From: Nitrospirota bacterium
Lineage (GTDB): Bacteria; Nitrospirota; Thermodesulfovibrionia; Thermodesulfovibrionales; Dissulfurispiraceae
Assembly: GCA_021792185.1 (NCBI GenBank)
Contig: JAJYVD010000007.1
Span: 1 to 64,000 of the forward strand
Direction: 5' to 3'
Length of the DNA: 64,000 nucleotides
The notes under the pieces were generated by a model. That model was not told the DNA's origin, made no database searches, and saw only the letters and a program-made list of their open reading frames with translations. Position numbers and translations under genes: made by a program. Below are positions 50,878-59,970 of the stretch, piece by piece. Position 1 is the first letter of the stretch. Every line of letters begins with the position of its first letter.

Positions 50878-52125
50878 TTAACGCGCCAAAGATTTAATAT
50901 TTTTTATCCTCTCCACCACCGGTGGATGGGAATAGTATAAAGCAACATATAGCGGATGTGGATAGAGATTTGAGAGGTTCTCCTTTGAGAGTTTTACAAG
51001 CGCGCTCACCATGCTCTCTGCGTCATTCGTCAACTCATACGAAACCCTGTCGGCCTGCCTTTCATGCCTCCTGCTGAAGAAATTCGCAATAGGCTCTAAT
51101 GCCAGAGAAAGAATGCCTGCGATGAATCCGAGGATTATGAATTTTGCGAAGATGGTATTTGTATCGATTGCGAAGATACTTAAAAGAAAATCGCTTTGGA
51201 TGAGCTTGAATGAAATGTAAAGGGCTATGAGCGAGAGCGCTTCAAATACGATAAGCGTTTTCAATAAATGTTTCTTTTTCCAGTGGCCTATCTCATGCGC
51301 GAGCACGGCAAGGATTTCGTCATGGCTCATTCCTTCAAGCAGGGTATCATAAAGCACGATCCTCTTTGTCCTGCCGATGCCGGTAAAATAAGCGTTTGTA
51401 TGTTTGCTCCTCTTTGACGCGTCTATTCTCAATATCCTGCTCGCATGGATGCCGGCTTTTTCCGCCAGCCTGACGATCTTTTCTTTCAAGGATTCGTCCT
51501 CTATGGGAGTGAATTTGTTGAAAAGGGGTTCAATAACATACGGCGATATGTACATCATGAAGATACTGAACATGAAAAGAAAGCCCCAAACCCAGAACCA
51601 CCAGTATTCCGGACTCCATTTTATAAGCCAAAGGCCTGAAATTATCATCAGGGACATCAGGATTGTAGAGATGATAATAGATTTTACGAAATCGGATATC
51701 CACAGCTTTATGGTCATAGTATTGAAGCCGTATTTGTTCTCGATCTTAAAAGTGCTATAGAGACTGAACGGTATTGAAATAAATTCTCCGGCATAGATTA
51801 AAAGCAGAAAAAAGAGCCAGCCCGAAACGATAAAGGAAAGATTAAGAGACGCAGCCCACGAATTATAAATATTCAGCAATCCTCCGAATACAAACGCGAT
51901 AGTAACGATATTGCCGAATACCGAAGATATAAAACTGAATTTTGTCTTATCCGCTTCGTATGCTTGAGCCTTTTTCAGCAAGGCTTCATCAATCAGCCCC
52001 TCGAATTCAGGCGGTATTTTCGCGCCCGCCTTCTGCATGTGTTTTAGGTTGAGATATTGGACGATGTATTCGAATGTCTCTTTGAGGATGTAAAGGCAGA
52101 GAATAATAAAGGGATATGTGTTCAA
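50878..52125 (-). CDS. M48-family (Ste24/HtpX-like) membrane metallopeptidase
   Basis: The 415-residue protein has about seven membrane helices, an N-terminal CAAX-protease-1-type region and the zinc motif AVLAHEIGHWKKKHLLK (HExxH). The third ligand is in the RRHERQADRVSYEL stretch, with an NAYFTG motif upstream (HTNAYFTGIGRTKRIVLYDT). Bacterial members act in membrane protein quality control. TTG 52125 is the start, with AAGG nearby. It is divergent from pfk. Confidence 0.92.
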   Translation of the reverse strand: MNTYPFIILCLYILKETFEYIVQYLNLKHMQKAGAKIPPEFEGLIDEALLKKAQAYEADKTKFSFISSVFGNIVTIAFVFGGLLNIYNSWAASLNLSFIVSGWLFFLLLIYAGEFISIPFSLYSTFKIENKYGFNTMTIKLWISDFVKSIIISTILMSLMIISGLWLIKWSPEYWWFWVWGFLFMFSIFMMYISPYVIEPLFNKFTPIEDESLKEKIVRLAEKAGIHASRILRIDASKRSKHTNAYFTGIGRTKRIVLYDTLLEGMSHDEILAVLAHEIGHWKKKHLLKTLIVFEALSLIALYISFKLIQSDFLLSIFAIDTNTIFAKFIILGFIAGILSLALEPIANFFSRRHERQADRVSYELTNDAESMVSALVKLSKENLSNLYPHPLYVALYYSHPPVVERIKNIKSLAR

Positions 52126-52197
52126 ATATGCCTTGTCCTCCTAAAGTTTATTATAATGAGCTACAATATGAAATATAACATACATAGGGGGAACTTT

Positions 52198-53292
52198 ATG
52201 GAAAAGGTGATGAGGATAGCTATTAATACCGGCGGGGGAGACGCACCGGGGCTTAATGCGGTTATCGAGGCGGTCGTGCTTTCCGCTTACAACAGGAATT
52301 GGGAGGTGTACGGAATCAAAAACGGCTATGCAGGACTTTTAAACACGGACGAGATTATCCGTTTGACACCCGAGAATGTGCGCCGCATTTCGAGCATCGG
52401 CGGGACGATTCTCGGAACGACAAATAAAGGCAATCCTTTTCAGATGCCCTTAAAAAACGCGGCGGGAGAGGTCGAAGTGCGAGATGTTTCGGACAAGGTT
52501 GTCGAGAACTTCAAACGTCTCCGTCTCGACTGCCTGATAGCAGTAGGAGGCGACGGAAGCCTTAAGATAGCCCACGATTTTTACAAAAAAGGAATTCCTA
52601 TTATCGGCGTTCCGAAGACCATAGACAATGACCTCGCCGCAACAGTAATCACATTCGGCTTCGACACCGCAGTCAGCATTGCGACAGAGGCCATAGACCG
52701 TCTCCATTCAACGGCAAAATCCCATGACAGGGTAATGGTTGTGGAAGTCATGGGAAGGCACGCGGGTTGGATCGCCCTTAACAGCGGCATCTCAGGAAGT
52801 GCCGATGTCATTCTTATTCCGGAAATTCCCTTCGATATCGAAAAAGTCTGCGACTACATCATGGGACTCGACCTGCATGGACAGCATTATGCCATAGTAG
52901 TCGCGGCAGAAGGATCTGCGCCTGCCGGAGGGCGGCAGATCGACAAAGGCAAGGGAGAAGCTGGCCGTCAGGATGTTGTGCTGGGCGGCATCGGCGAGTA
53001 TGTCGCAAAAGAAATAGCAAAAAAGACAGGGAAAGATACTCGTTCATTGGTCTTGGGGCATTTGCAGCGCGGTGGTTCTCCGACTACATTCGACAGGCTT
53101 CTCGCCCTTCGTTTCGGCGCGGCTGCTGTCCGCATGATCGAAAAGAAAAGCTTCGGGGTGATGATCGCCCTCGATCCGCCTGACGTAAAGGCGGTTCCGC
53201 TCGAAAAGGTTATCGATAAGATGAAAAAGGTTCCGATTGACGGCGATACCGTGAAGACAGCGCGTGAAATCGGGATATGTTTCGGAGACTGA
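52198..53292 (+). CDS. pfkA: 6-phosphofructokinase
   Basis: The 364-residue enzyme has INTGGGDAPGLNAVIEAV, AVGGDGSLKIAHDF and VPKTIDNDLAATVITFGFDT, then MVVEVMGRHAGWIAL. The glycine in GGDGS is usual for ATP-PFK, while the lysine in PKTIDND is shared with PPi-dependent enzymes, so phosphoryl donor use is ambiguous (mixed class). It is longer than E. coli PfkA. ATG 52198 follows AGGGGGA; a longer upstream frame is non-coding. It phosphorylates fructose 6-phosphate. Confidence 0.92.
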   Translation: MEKVMRIAINTGGGDAPGLNAVIEAVVLSAYNRNWEVYGIKNGYAGLLNTDEIIRLTPENVRRISSIGGTILGTTNKGNPFQMPLKNAAGEVEVRDVSDKVVENFKRLRLDCLIAVGGDGSLKIAHDFYKKGIPIIGVPKTIDNDLAATVITFGFDTAVSIATEAIDRLHSTAKSHDRVMVVEVMGRHAGWIALNSGISGSADVILIPEIPFDIEKVCDYIMGLDLHGQHYAIVVAAEGSAPAGGRQIDKGKGEAGRQDVVLGGIGEYVAKEIAKKTGKDTRSLVLGHLQRGGSPTTFDRLLALRFGAAAVRMIEKKSFGVMIALDPPDVKAVPLEKVIDKMKKVPIDGDTVKTAREIGICFGD

Positions 53293-53306
53293 AAAGTTGC
53301 ATAGAT

Positions 53307-53472
53307 AGGTTAGGCAAACACACCTCAAAGCCTTTACTAATGCGATAACATTTATTAAATGGCTGTCTATTTCGTTGAATGTATTTGTGATACTGAAATT
53401 GCCTTTAAATGGCTGGAGGGTTCGCCGCTTAGGTATCGCTACTAAAGGCTTTTCAGCATATTCGCCTAACCT
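53307..53472 (-). repeat. Structured repeat family 1, copy 2
   Basis: This 166-bp element has arms AGGTTAGGC/GCCTAACCT that extend into AAAGCCTTTA/TAAAGGCTTT. The conserved core CCTCCAGCCATTTAAAGGCA reads on the minus strand. The arms differ in sequence from copies 1 and 3. It lies between the convergent pfk and methyltransferase genes. Confidence 0.75.
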
Positions 53473-53543
53473 TAAAATCGTATTTCAGTTTCGCCATCAC
53501 GGCGAAACTTCGAGCTGCTAAAGCCGCTACAATACAATGTCTT
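53473..53543 (-). repeat. Structured repeat family 2, short copy
   Basis: On the minus strand CATTGTATTGTAGCGG and CTCGAAGTTTCGCCGTGATG with GGCGAAAC match the element at 27716-27846. The second hairpin of the full copy is missing. It abuts family 1 copy 2. Confidence 0.65.
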
Positions 53544-53544
53544 A

Positions 53545-54165
53545 TCATTTTATTAACTTATTCGATTCCTTATACACAAACATCGTGAAATCGTAATTCA
53601 TCCGGTCGTGCCTGAGCGAAACATAGGGTGAAAGGTTTTTTACCGCGAAACCGAAAATATCTTCCGGAGAGGTGTAGTGCAGTTCAAAACTCTTTTTGGG
53701 GTTATGGGATGAAAGGGCATTGAAGGCAAGGCCGGCACGGCAGCGCTGAAAAAGTTTTATCAGTGTGCTTTTGATATCCTCATCAATGCCATGGACTTGC
53801 AGATTGAACACGCCGCATAAAAAGACATAATCGAAGTCTTCTGCAAGCGCGGCAATATCAATATCGAAGACCCTGAAATCAATATCCGGAAACTTTTGTT
53901 TTGCAAGTGCGATGAGCTTTTCGTTTATATCATATCCGTGATACTCCACCTTAATATTTTTGTCTTTTAGGAATTGATAAAAATCCCCCTTGCCGCAGCC
54001 GAAGTCGAGGATTTTACTGCCATTGATGTCTCCGATATCGAGCATTGCCAGGTAACGTGATATCTGCCCTGCTGGCGACCACCTCACAGCCTCCGGCGTG
54101 TCACCGTGAAGCATCAGGCTTTTGTCGAAAAAAGAGATAACGTATTCTTTGGAAAGCTTGTCCAT
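53545..54165 (-). CDS. Class I SAM-dependent methyltransferase
   Basis: The 206-residue protein has the SAM motif KILDFGCGKGDFYQFL, followed by YHGYDINEKLIALAKQKF (acidic ribose-binding) and DYVFLCGVFNLQ. It begins with a helical region and has no membrane segment. The substrate is unknown. A TATAAT lies 5 nt ahead of the ATG, which suggests a leaderless start, although an unknown gene ends just upstream on the same strand. Confidence 0.88.
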   Translation of the reverse strand: MDKLSKEYVISFFDKSLMLHGDTPEAVRWSPAGQISRYLAMLDIGDINGSKILDFGCGKGDFYQFLKDKNIKVEYHGYDINEKLIALAKQKFPDIDFRVFDIDIAALAEDFDYVFLCGVFNLQVHGIDEDIKSTLIKLFQRCRAGLAFNALSSHNPKKSFELHYTSPEDIFGFAVKNLSPYVSLRHDRMNYDFTMFVYKESNKLIK

Positions 54166-54176
54166 ATCGGATTATA

Positions 54177-54509
54177 TTACGAAATCTTTTCGAGGATCGA
54201 CTTCGATAATTTCACATAACAGACGCCTTCGGGCATTTTGCAGTTTCCTGCCTTTTTCTGTCCAACGGCGTCTTCTATAGTCTTCAATCCGGCCAGAATC
54301 TTTTTTGATTCGGAGAGAATGTCCGATAACTCCGGTGGGAGCGATTTCATATCGGCATCGTATTGCCGCTCGAATTCCGCGAGGTCTTCTCGCACATTTC
54401 TAACGCTGTTCGTAAATGCCTTGCATATGCCGCACATCGGATCTGACTGCTGATTCGCGAACACTCCGGCAATGTAGCGATAGTAACGTATTCGATTAGA
54501 GAATTCCAT
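54177..54509 (-). CDS. Hypothetical helical protein with Cys pairs
   Basis: Not recognised. The 110-residue product is mostly helical and has two cysteine pairs (MCGIC and CKMPEGVC) that could bind metal or form disulfides. It has AAGGAG upstream of the ATG and precedes a methyltransferase gene on the same strand. Nothing indicates its function. Confidence 0.75.
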   Translation of the reverse strand: MEFSNRIRYYRYIAGVFANQQSDPMCGICKAFTNSVRNVREDLAEFERQYDADMKSLPPELSDILSESKKILAGLKTIEDAVGQKKAGNCKMPEGVCYVKLSKSILEKIS

Positions 54510-54583
54510 AGCATCTCCTTGGAAGCCGAACTGTCATTATATTAAGTTAGAGTTCATTTTTTTTGCAAAGCATCCCCAATACT

Positions 54584-54611
54584 TTGTCTTTCCGCCCAGC
54601 TTTGTTATAAT
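54584..54611 (+). promoter_or_regulatory. mnmE promoter, leaderless
   Basis: TTGTCT (54584-54589), a 16-nt spacer and TATAAT (54606-54611) lie 6 nt before ATG 54618. No ribosome-binding site is seen. Confidence 0.6.
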
Positions 54612-54617
54612 CGTTAA

Positions 54618-55997
54618 ATGAATTATCTCGACGACACTATTGCTGCCATATCCACTGCCACCGGCGAGGGAGGAATAGGCATAGTCCGTCTCAGCGGCAA
54701 AGATGCGATTGCTGTAGTCGATAAAATATTTTCATCTCCCAAAAACAAGAGGCTTAAGGATGCTAAATCACATACAGTTGTTTACGGTTTCATAATCGAC
54801 CCTTCCGGCAATGAAAGAATAGACGAGGTTCTTGTTACCGTCATGAGAGCGCCCATGACTTACACAAAAGAGGACGTGGTAGAGATCAACTGCCACGGAG
54901 GGATGCTTCCGCTGCGTAAAACTCTTGAGATGCTTTTGAAGGAAGGCGCGCGGCTTGCGGAGCCCGGCGAATTTACGAAAAGGGCGTTCCTGAACGGAAG
55001 GATCGACCTTTCTCAGGCAGAGGCCGTTATCGACGTGATAAGGGCTAAGACAGAGCAGGCAGAGAGGCTGGCGCTCCAACAGCTTGAGGGAAGATTGTCC
55101 TCAAGGATAGCGGGTATAAAGGAAAGAATCGCGAATGTCTGCGCTCATGTGGAGGCGTATATAGATTTCCCTGAAGAGGAGATAGAGACTCCAGCGAAAG
55201 ATGAAATAATCGGTTCAATGAGGGGCATAATTGGAGATTTGGCGGCCCTTTCAAGAGGCTATGACGAGGGAAGATTTTTCAGGGAAGGCGTTTCCACGGC
55301 TATCGTTGGCAAACCGAATGTCGGCAAGTCGTCTCTTTTAAACGCTCTTTTGCAAAAGGACAGGGCGATAGTCACCGAGATGCCGGGAACCACGAGGGAT
55401 GTGATAGAGGATTATCTGAATATTAAAGGCCTGCCTTTAAAGATAATGGATACAGCGGGAATAAGGGAAACTCACGACTTGGCAGAAATGGAGGGGGTGA
55501 GACGGAGCCTGTGCGCGATAGAAGGCGCGGATATTGTTATTGCTGTTTTTGACGGAAGCAGACCGCTTGATGAGGCCGATGCCGAAGTTGTCGAAAAAGT
55601 AAAGGATAAGAAAACGGTATTTGTAATAAACAAATCGGATATCGCTAATCCTGCATTTCAGTCTTCGGCTCTCATTCAGCCCATTATCAATGTTTCCTCA
55701 TTAACAGGCATGGGCGTAGATGCTTTAAAGGATGCGGTCTATTCTCTCTGCATATCGTCAGGAAGCGCAGCCGGAGTGGAGGATGTGATAATAACTAAAA
55801 TAAGGCATAAGCAGTCCATAGACAATGCCTTGAAGTCCATCAAAGAGGCGGCAGAGGCATTAAGGGGCGGTCAACCGCTTGAGGTTGCGGCGCTATTTCT
55901 CCGCGAATCGCTCGACAGTCTTGGAGAAATAGTCGGAGTTGTTACCACAGAAGACATTCTGAACAGGATATTCAGCGAGTTCTGCATCGGAAAGTAA
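54618..55997 (+). CDS. mnmE: tRNA modification GTPase MnmE
   Basis: The 459-residue protein has the formyl-THF-binding N-domain ([45 protein letters not shown]) and an inserted G domain ([37 protein letters not shown]). It ends with the catalytic FCIGK motif. With MnmG it modifies wobble uridine 34. It is preceded by a leaderless promoter. rnpA, yidC and mnmG, often neighbours, are not here. Confidence 0.97.
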   Translation: MNYLDDTIAAISTATGEGGIGIVRLSGKDAIAVVDKIFSSPKNKRLKDAKSHTVVYGFIIDPSGNERIDEVLVTVMRAPMTYTKEDVVEINCHGGMLPLRKTLEMLLKEGARLAEPGEFTKRAFLNGRIDLSQAEAVIDVIRAKTEQAERLALQQLEGRLSSRIAGIKERIANVCAHVEAYIDFPEEEIETPAKDEIIGSMRGIIGDLAALSRGYDEGRFFREGVSTAIVGKPNVGKSSLLNALLQKDRAIVTEMPGTTRDVIEDYLNIKGLPLKIMDTAGIRETHDLAEMEGVRRSLCAIEGADIVIAVFDGSRPLDEADAEVVEKVKDKKTVFVINKSDIANPAFQSSALIQPIINVSSLTGMGVDALKDAVYSLCISSGSAAGVEDVIITKIRHKQSIDNALKSIKEAAEALRGGQPLEVAALFLRESLDSLGEIVGVVTTEDILNRIFSEFCIGK

Positions 55998-56028
55998 GAA
56001 TGTCTGAAGCGTGCGGTGCGAGGATTTG

Positions 56029-56334
56029 TTATTTAATAATTTTTAAGTATCTTTCAATCTCCATTGCCCCATGAAAAACACCCAGAATATCAATTGATTC
56101 CTTGTTTCTTATGAGATAGGCAATACGATAGTGCCCAAATAGCAGTATTCTTATATCTCCCTCCGGTTCCGACCTGTACTTATATCCAATTTCAGGAAAA
56201 TCTTTCAGAATCTGTGCCTTTTTATAAACTGCAGTTACAACCTGCTGTGCTGCGTTCGTATTGTCTTGGGCGATATAGTCATAAATATCTCTAAGCCACT
56301 TTTCTGCTTCTAATGTCCATCTTATTTTTGCCAT
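56029..56334 (-). CDS. ParE/RelE-family toxin
   Basis: The 101-residue protein reads KIRWTLEAEKWLRDIYDYIA, ILKDFPEIGYKYRSEPEGDI and LLFGHYRIAYLIRNKESIDI, the ParE/RelE fold with basic residues and a late GVFHGAMEIERYLK. ParE members inhibit gyrase and RelE members cut mRNA; this looks ParE-like. It overlaps its antitoxin gene by 13 nt. Confidence 0.9.
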   Translation of the reverse strand: MAKIRWTLEAEKWLRDIYDYIAQDNTNAAQQVVTAVYKKAQILKDFPEIGYKYRSEPEGDIRILLFGHYRIAYLIRNKESIDILGVFHGAMEIERYLKIIK

Positions 56335-56507
56335 GAATGGATGCGCTGCTCTACTTCCTCGTTGCTGATAATTCTGCCTTTCCGTAAATCTTCCAATCCC
56401 CGCTCAATCATTCGCTCAAATGCGAGTTCGCGCATTATTTCGTCATATGACGCATCTTCAGGTTGTTCTTGAATAACTTTTGTCATTACCTCTTTTGCAA
56501 TAGCCAT
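56322..56507 (-). CDS. Antitoxin for ParE-type toxin
   Basis: The 61-residue protein is helical, with EDASYDEIMRELAFERMIER, GLEDLRKGRIISNEEVEQRI and HSW, the pattern of small ParD-like (StbD/addiction module) antitoxins that precede ParE. AAAGGGGG lies before the ATG. The gene is complete. Confidence 0.85.
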   Translation of the reverse strand: MAIAKEVMTKVIQEQPEDASYDEIMRELAFERMIERGLEDLRKGRIISNEEVEQRIHSWQK

Positions 56508-56672
56508 AGCGTACCCCCTTTATGCCTGTATATAGTTTAACAAATTAATAAGGCTTTCTTCTCAAAAGTTCTGCATGAAGTAGCAAGAAGTGTCAGGTCT
56601 TGAAATTTGAGTCAAGACCGCTGCCTTCCTTTCTTCTTAAATTCAAGTCACTCTCCACTCCGCTTAATATCC

Positions 56673-56993
56673 TTAATCCACAAGCAATAACCAAATCGCA
56701 AGCCCAAGGGTAATCACGGTCATCACCATATTAGCTTTTAACCAAAACTTGATTACCTTCCAATTGTCATTATGCGTAATTTCGCAGGCTCTAATATCAA
56801 AAGCTGTTAGAGAAGAGGGAAATTGTGTATCACGAACGGCTTGGCGGACTGTTGCAGCCGTCAATAAACTTATAATCGTCGATACCATCAGCATCCACCA
56901 AAGGAATAGATAATTAGAAGATGACTGGCGATAAAGTGCCACGGCTGCAATTATATATATCGCTATTTTACCTACTCGGACTAATAGAGCCAT
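56673..56993 (-). CDS. Small three-helix membrane protein
   Basis: Not recognised. The 106-residue product has hydrophobic helices at about 5-20, 29-48 and 85-104 and a short charged loop (VRQAVRDTQFPS, CEITHNDNWK) between. It stands alone between a toxin-antitoxin pair and a terminator, with GGAG ahead of the start. Confidence 0.65.
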   Translation of the reverse strand: MALLVRVGKIAIYIIAAVALYRQSSSNYLFLWWMLMVSTIISLLTAATVRQAVRDTQFPSSLTAFDIRACEITHNDNWKVIKFWLKANMVMTVITLGLAIWLLLVD

Positions 56994-57109
56994 ATAGCAA
57001 CTCCACAGTATAATATACCAACTTGGTATTTTCTCCCCATATGACGAGAATATAGCATATTTAACGATATTTGAGAAGGGAAATGCAGCAGCAAAATTAT
57101 GGTAATGAA

Positions 57110-57143
57110 GACGAGGCGAATATTTTAAGATATTCGCCTCGTC
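57110..57143 (-). terminator. Long-stem hairpin after the PpiC-like gene
   Basis: A perfect 14-bp stem (GACGAGGCGAATAT with ATATTCGCCTCGTC) has a 6-nt loop. It lies 9 nt past the stop codon of the leftward gene. The T-run is weak. Confidence 0.7.
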
Positions 57144-57151
57144 GAAAGGTG

Positions 57152-58027
57152 CTATTTCTGCTGCGTTGCCGGAGGCGCTTGCGCCGGCTCGAAGGTCAGC
57201 TTTGAAAGCGCGTCCTTGTTTATATCTATCTTGTAACTCTTTTTGAGGTTCTCGATGAACTTATCAAAGGTTTCCCTCTGTTTCTCGGCGATCATCTTCT
57301 GCCGGACAAAGCCCTTTACCTTCTCAAATTCCATGACCGAGCCCTTTGCGTCTATTACCTTGATTATATGTATCCCGTCTTTCAGTTTTATAGGCATGCT
57401 TACCTGGCCCTTTTTAAGCCTGAACGCAGCATCTTCGAGTTCCGGTCTCATATCGCCTTTTTTGAAAATTCCGATGTCTCCGCCCGATTTCGCGGTAGCC
57501 TTATCTATAGACGCATCGGAAGCTATCTTTGCAAAATCCTCTCCCTTCTGAAGTCTTTCGTATACCTTTTTAGCATCTTCTTCGGTTTTAACCAATATAT
57601 GGCTCAACCTCATCTGGCTGTTTACCATAAAATCTTCTTTGTGCTTGTCGTAATAATCTTTTACGTCCTTGTCGGTAAATTTCGACGCGGCTTCTATTTC
57701 CTTTTCAAGAAGCTGATTGATGAGGGTGATCTTTTTAAACTCTTCAACTTTTTTCTGAAAATCCTTGTTTTTGTCCAGTCCCCTCTTCTGGGCCTCGAGA
57801 TACAGCATCTCCTTTTTCACAAGTTCGTCCATAAAGCGGCCCATGCCTTCAGTCCCCTGGAAGAATGCCTTTGCCATATCAGGGACAGTGTTCATTTCCG
57901 CCTGAACGTCTTCTTTTGTCAGGGTCTTGCCGCCTACTTTAGCCACATAGCTGCCTTTGAGGCCTCCGTCCTTCGAACAGGAAATCACAAAAACAACGGC
58001 GATAAACGCCACTAAAATTTTTTTCAT
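57152..58027 (-). CDS. PpiC/SurA-like peptidyl-prolyl isomerase lipoprotein
   Basis: This protein of about 291 residues has a lipoprotein signal (VVFVISC lipobox), a SurA-N-like region (LTKEDVQAEMNTVPDMAKAF) and one rotamase domain: MRLSHILVKTEEDAKKVYER, GGDIGIFKKGDMRPELEDA and PIKLKDGIHIIKVIDAK. It probably folds outer-membrane or exported proteins. ATG 58027 is preferred over 58045 as AGGAG precedes it. A Gln/Pro-rich tail follows. Confidence 0.9.
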   Translation of the reverse strand: MKKILVAFIAVVFVISCSKDGGLKGSYVAKVGGKTLTKEDVQAEMNTVPDMAKAFFQGTEGMGRFMDELVKKEMLYLEAQKRGLDKNKDFQKKVEEFKKITLINQLLEKEIEAASKFTDKDVKDYYDKHKEDFMVNSQMRLSHILVKTEEDAKKVYERLQKGEDFAKIASDASIDKATAKSGGDIGIFKKGDMRPELEDAAFRLKKGQVSMPIKLKDGIHIIKVIDAKGSVMEFEKVKGFVRQKMIAEKQRETFDKFIENLKKSYKIDINKDALSKLTFEPAQAPPATQQK

Positions 58028-58141
58028 CGTATTGCTCCTTATCATGGTTTTTGAGTTTCATCAATCTAACATATTTGAAAAACAAAAGTAAAAAGCGATA
58101 CGTCCATTCATAATCCTTAATCCGCATGCAAATATTTCTAA

Positions 58142-58309
58142 CACGGATGGCGGGTATGCCGAAAAGCCTTTAATAGCGATACCTTAATGCCGAACCCTCC
58201 AGCCGTTTAAGGGCAATTTCAGCACCACTTATCCATTAAGCAAATAAACAGGCTATCGAATGATTCTATCGCATTATTAAAGGCTTTGAGGTATGCGTGT
58301 CATCCGTGA
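58142..58309 (+). repeat. Structured repeat family 1, copy 3
   Basis: This 168-bp element has arms CACGGATG/CATCCGTG and then GCCTTTAATA/TATTAAAGGC. Core: CCTCCAGCCGTTTAAGGGCA. It ends 25 nt before mnmA. Most arm differences are compatible with G-U pairs on the plus strand. Confidence 0.75.
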
Positions 58310-58334
58310 TTACATAGTATGGTATGCTACGAAT

Positions 58335-59444
58335 ATGAAAAAAGTAATTGTCGGCATGAGCGGGGGCGTGGATTCGTCCGTAACCGCGTATCTGCTTAAG
58401 GAGCAGGGTTATGAGGTCGAAGGCGTGAGCTTTATCCTTTACGAGGCGAGGATGAAGAATACGTTTACAGGATGCTGTTCGATTGAGGTCATAAACGACG
58501 CGCGGCGCACTGCCGAACACATGGGCGTAAAACACACAGCCGTTGATCTGCGTAATGAATTCATGGAAAAGGTGATAGAACCCTTTATCGAGGCGTATTC
58601 GAAGGGAATGACGCCTAATCCCTGCATTCTCTGCAACAGGCATATAAAGTTCCCATACCTTTTGAAAATAGCCGGCGAAAAGGGCGCTGATTTCATAGCC
58701 ACAGGGCATTACGCAAGGGTCGTTAGTGCAGAAGCGCAGAAGTACGGAAGCGCAGAAGCTACAAGACGTAAAACTTCCGAGTTTCCGAGTTTCCGAGCTT
58801 CCGTACTTAAAAAAGGAATAGACAATAAAAAAGACCAATCCTATGTCCTTTATGTTTTGAGAAAGGAAGAATTGAACAGGCTCTTGCTTCCTCTTGGAGA
58901 TAAAAGAAAGGATGAGGTCAGGGAAATAGCAAGGACATTGAACCTGCCTGCCGCGAAGAGGCCGGAGAGTCAGGAGATTTGCTTTATTGAGGACAGGAAT
59001 TATTTCAGGTTTTTGGAAAATCTGACCGGATCTAAAGAGGGGCCGATCATCGATGTTGAGACAGGAGAAACGCTCGGCACTCACAAGGGAATATATCTGT
59101 ATACTGTCGGGCAGAGGAAAAGGCTCGGCATTGCGGCCGGGAAGCCTTTATTTGTAGCAAAAATAGACCCTTCAAAGAATGCGGTTTATGCGGGCCCAAA
59201 AGAGGCGGCAATGATAAGGGAGTTCGATGTTTTTGATATTAACTGGCTGATGAGCGTAGGCCCGGAATTCAGGGCTACGGTAAAGGTGCGCTCTATGATG
59301 AATGACGAGCCGGCGTCTATTAGAGTCCTTGACGATAATAAAGTTAACGTCGTTTATGACGAGCCCCAGTGGGCGCCTGCGCCGGGACAGAGCGCGGTTT
59401 TTTATGACGGCGAAGCCGTAATCGGCGGCGGGATTATACAGTGA
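58335..59444 (+). CDS. mnmA: tRNA-specific 2-thiouridylase MnmA
   Basis: The 369-residue protein has the PP-loop VIVGMSGGVDSSVTAYLL, TPNPCILCNRHIKF with catalytic Cys100 and ESQEICFIEDRNYF with Cys216. It thiolates uridine 34 using sulfur relayed, in other bacteria, by TusA/TusBCD, so it may connect with the carriers at 12377-15583. A stretch at about 131-157 is encoded by repeat sequence absent from typical members. ATG 58335 is chosen; the upstream ATG would lie in the repeat. Confidence 0.95.
   Translation: MKKVIVGMSGGVDSSVTAYLLKEQGYEVEGVSFILYEARMKNTFTGCCSIEVINDARRTAEHMGVKHTAVDLRNEFMEKVIEPFIEAYSKGMTPNPCILCNRHIKFPYLLKIAGEKGADFIATGHYARVVSAEAQKYGSAEATRRKTSEFPSFRASVLKKGIDNKKDQSYVLYVLRKEELNRLLLPLGDKRKDEVREIARTLNLPAAKRPESQEICFIEDRNYFRFLENLTGSKEGPIIDVETGETLGTHKGIYLYTVGQRKRLGIAAGKPLFVAKIDPSKNAVYAGPKEAAMIREFDVFDINWLMSVGPEFRATVKVRSMMNDEPASIRVLDDNKVNVVYDEPQWAPAPGQSAVFYDGEAVIGGGIIQ
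58724..58812. repeat. In-frame microrepeat island in mnmA
   Basis: GCAGAAGCGCAGAAGTACGG and ACGGAAGCGC units face TTCCGAGTTTCCGAGTTTCC and GAGCTTCCGTAC, forming an imperfect hairpin. Translation remains open. Confidence 0.65.
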
Positions 59445-59498
59445 TATTTCTCAATTATTTATGTTATTTTAAAAGATAAAACTCAGGAGAGGTTTGAA

Positions 59499-59963
59499 AT
59501 GGCGGGAAAGATTGTTTCGATAAATATCAGCGAGAAGAAGGGCATGAGAAAAAAACCTGTCGATGAGGCTGTTATAAACGAAAATTCAGGCATTGAGGGG
59601 GACGCCCATGCCTCGTCTCAATGGCACAGGCAGGTAAGTCTCCTTGCCCTCGAGAGCATAAAAAAGATGCAGGCGATGGGTCTCGATGTGAAGGCCGGAG
59701 ACTTTGCGGAAAACATAACAACAGAAGGGCTTGATCTTCTTTCGCTCCCTATCGGCACAAGAATGAAGATGGGCAAAGATGTAATAGGAGAGGTAAGCCA
59801 GATAGGAAAGGAATGCCACACGAGGTGCGCCATATATTATCAGGCCGGAGACTGCGTCATGCCTAAAGAAGGAATCTTCATAAAAGTCCTGAAGGGCGGC
59901 AAAATAAAGATCGGAGACGAGGTCTCCGTAATGCTGAGAAAGCCGATCGAGGAATACTCCTGA
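59499..59963 (+). CDS. MOSC-domain protein
   Basis: The 154-residue protein has GKIVSINISEKKGMRKKPV, GDAHASSQWHRQVSLLA, GDFAENITTEGLDLLSLP and KECHTRC with the conserved MOSC cysteine. MOSC domains of this short type often sit beside MogA and are linked to molybdenum cofactor or sulfur transfer. It has AGGAGAGG upstream and precedes mogA by 7 nt. Confidence 0.9.
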   Translation: MAGKIVSINISEKKGMRKKPVDEAVINENSGIEGDAHASSQWHRQVSLLALESIKKMQAMGLDVKAGDFAENITTEGLDLLSLPIGTRMKMGKDVIGEVSQIGKECHTRCAIYYQAGDCVMPKEGIFIKVLKGGKIKIGDEVSVMLRKPIEEYS

Positions 59964-59970
59964 CCCCAAT

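Noticed and set aside
39251-58309. Repeat family 1 as a classical MITE
   Set aside because: Terminal arms differ in sequence between copies while pairing within each copy, and no target duplication was seen; fixed transposon ends are not supported.
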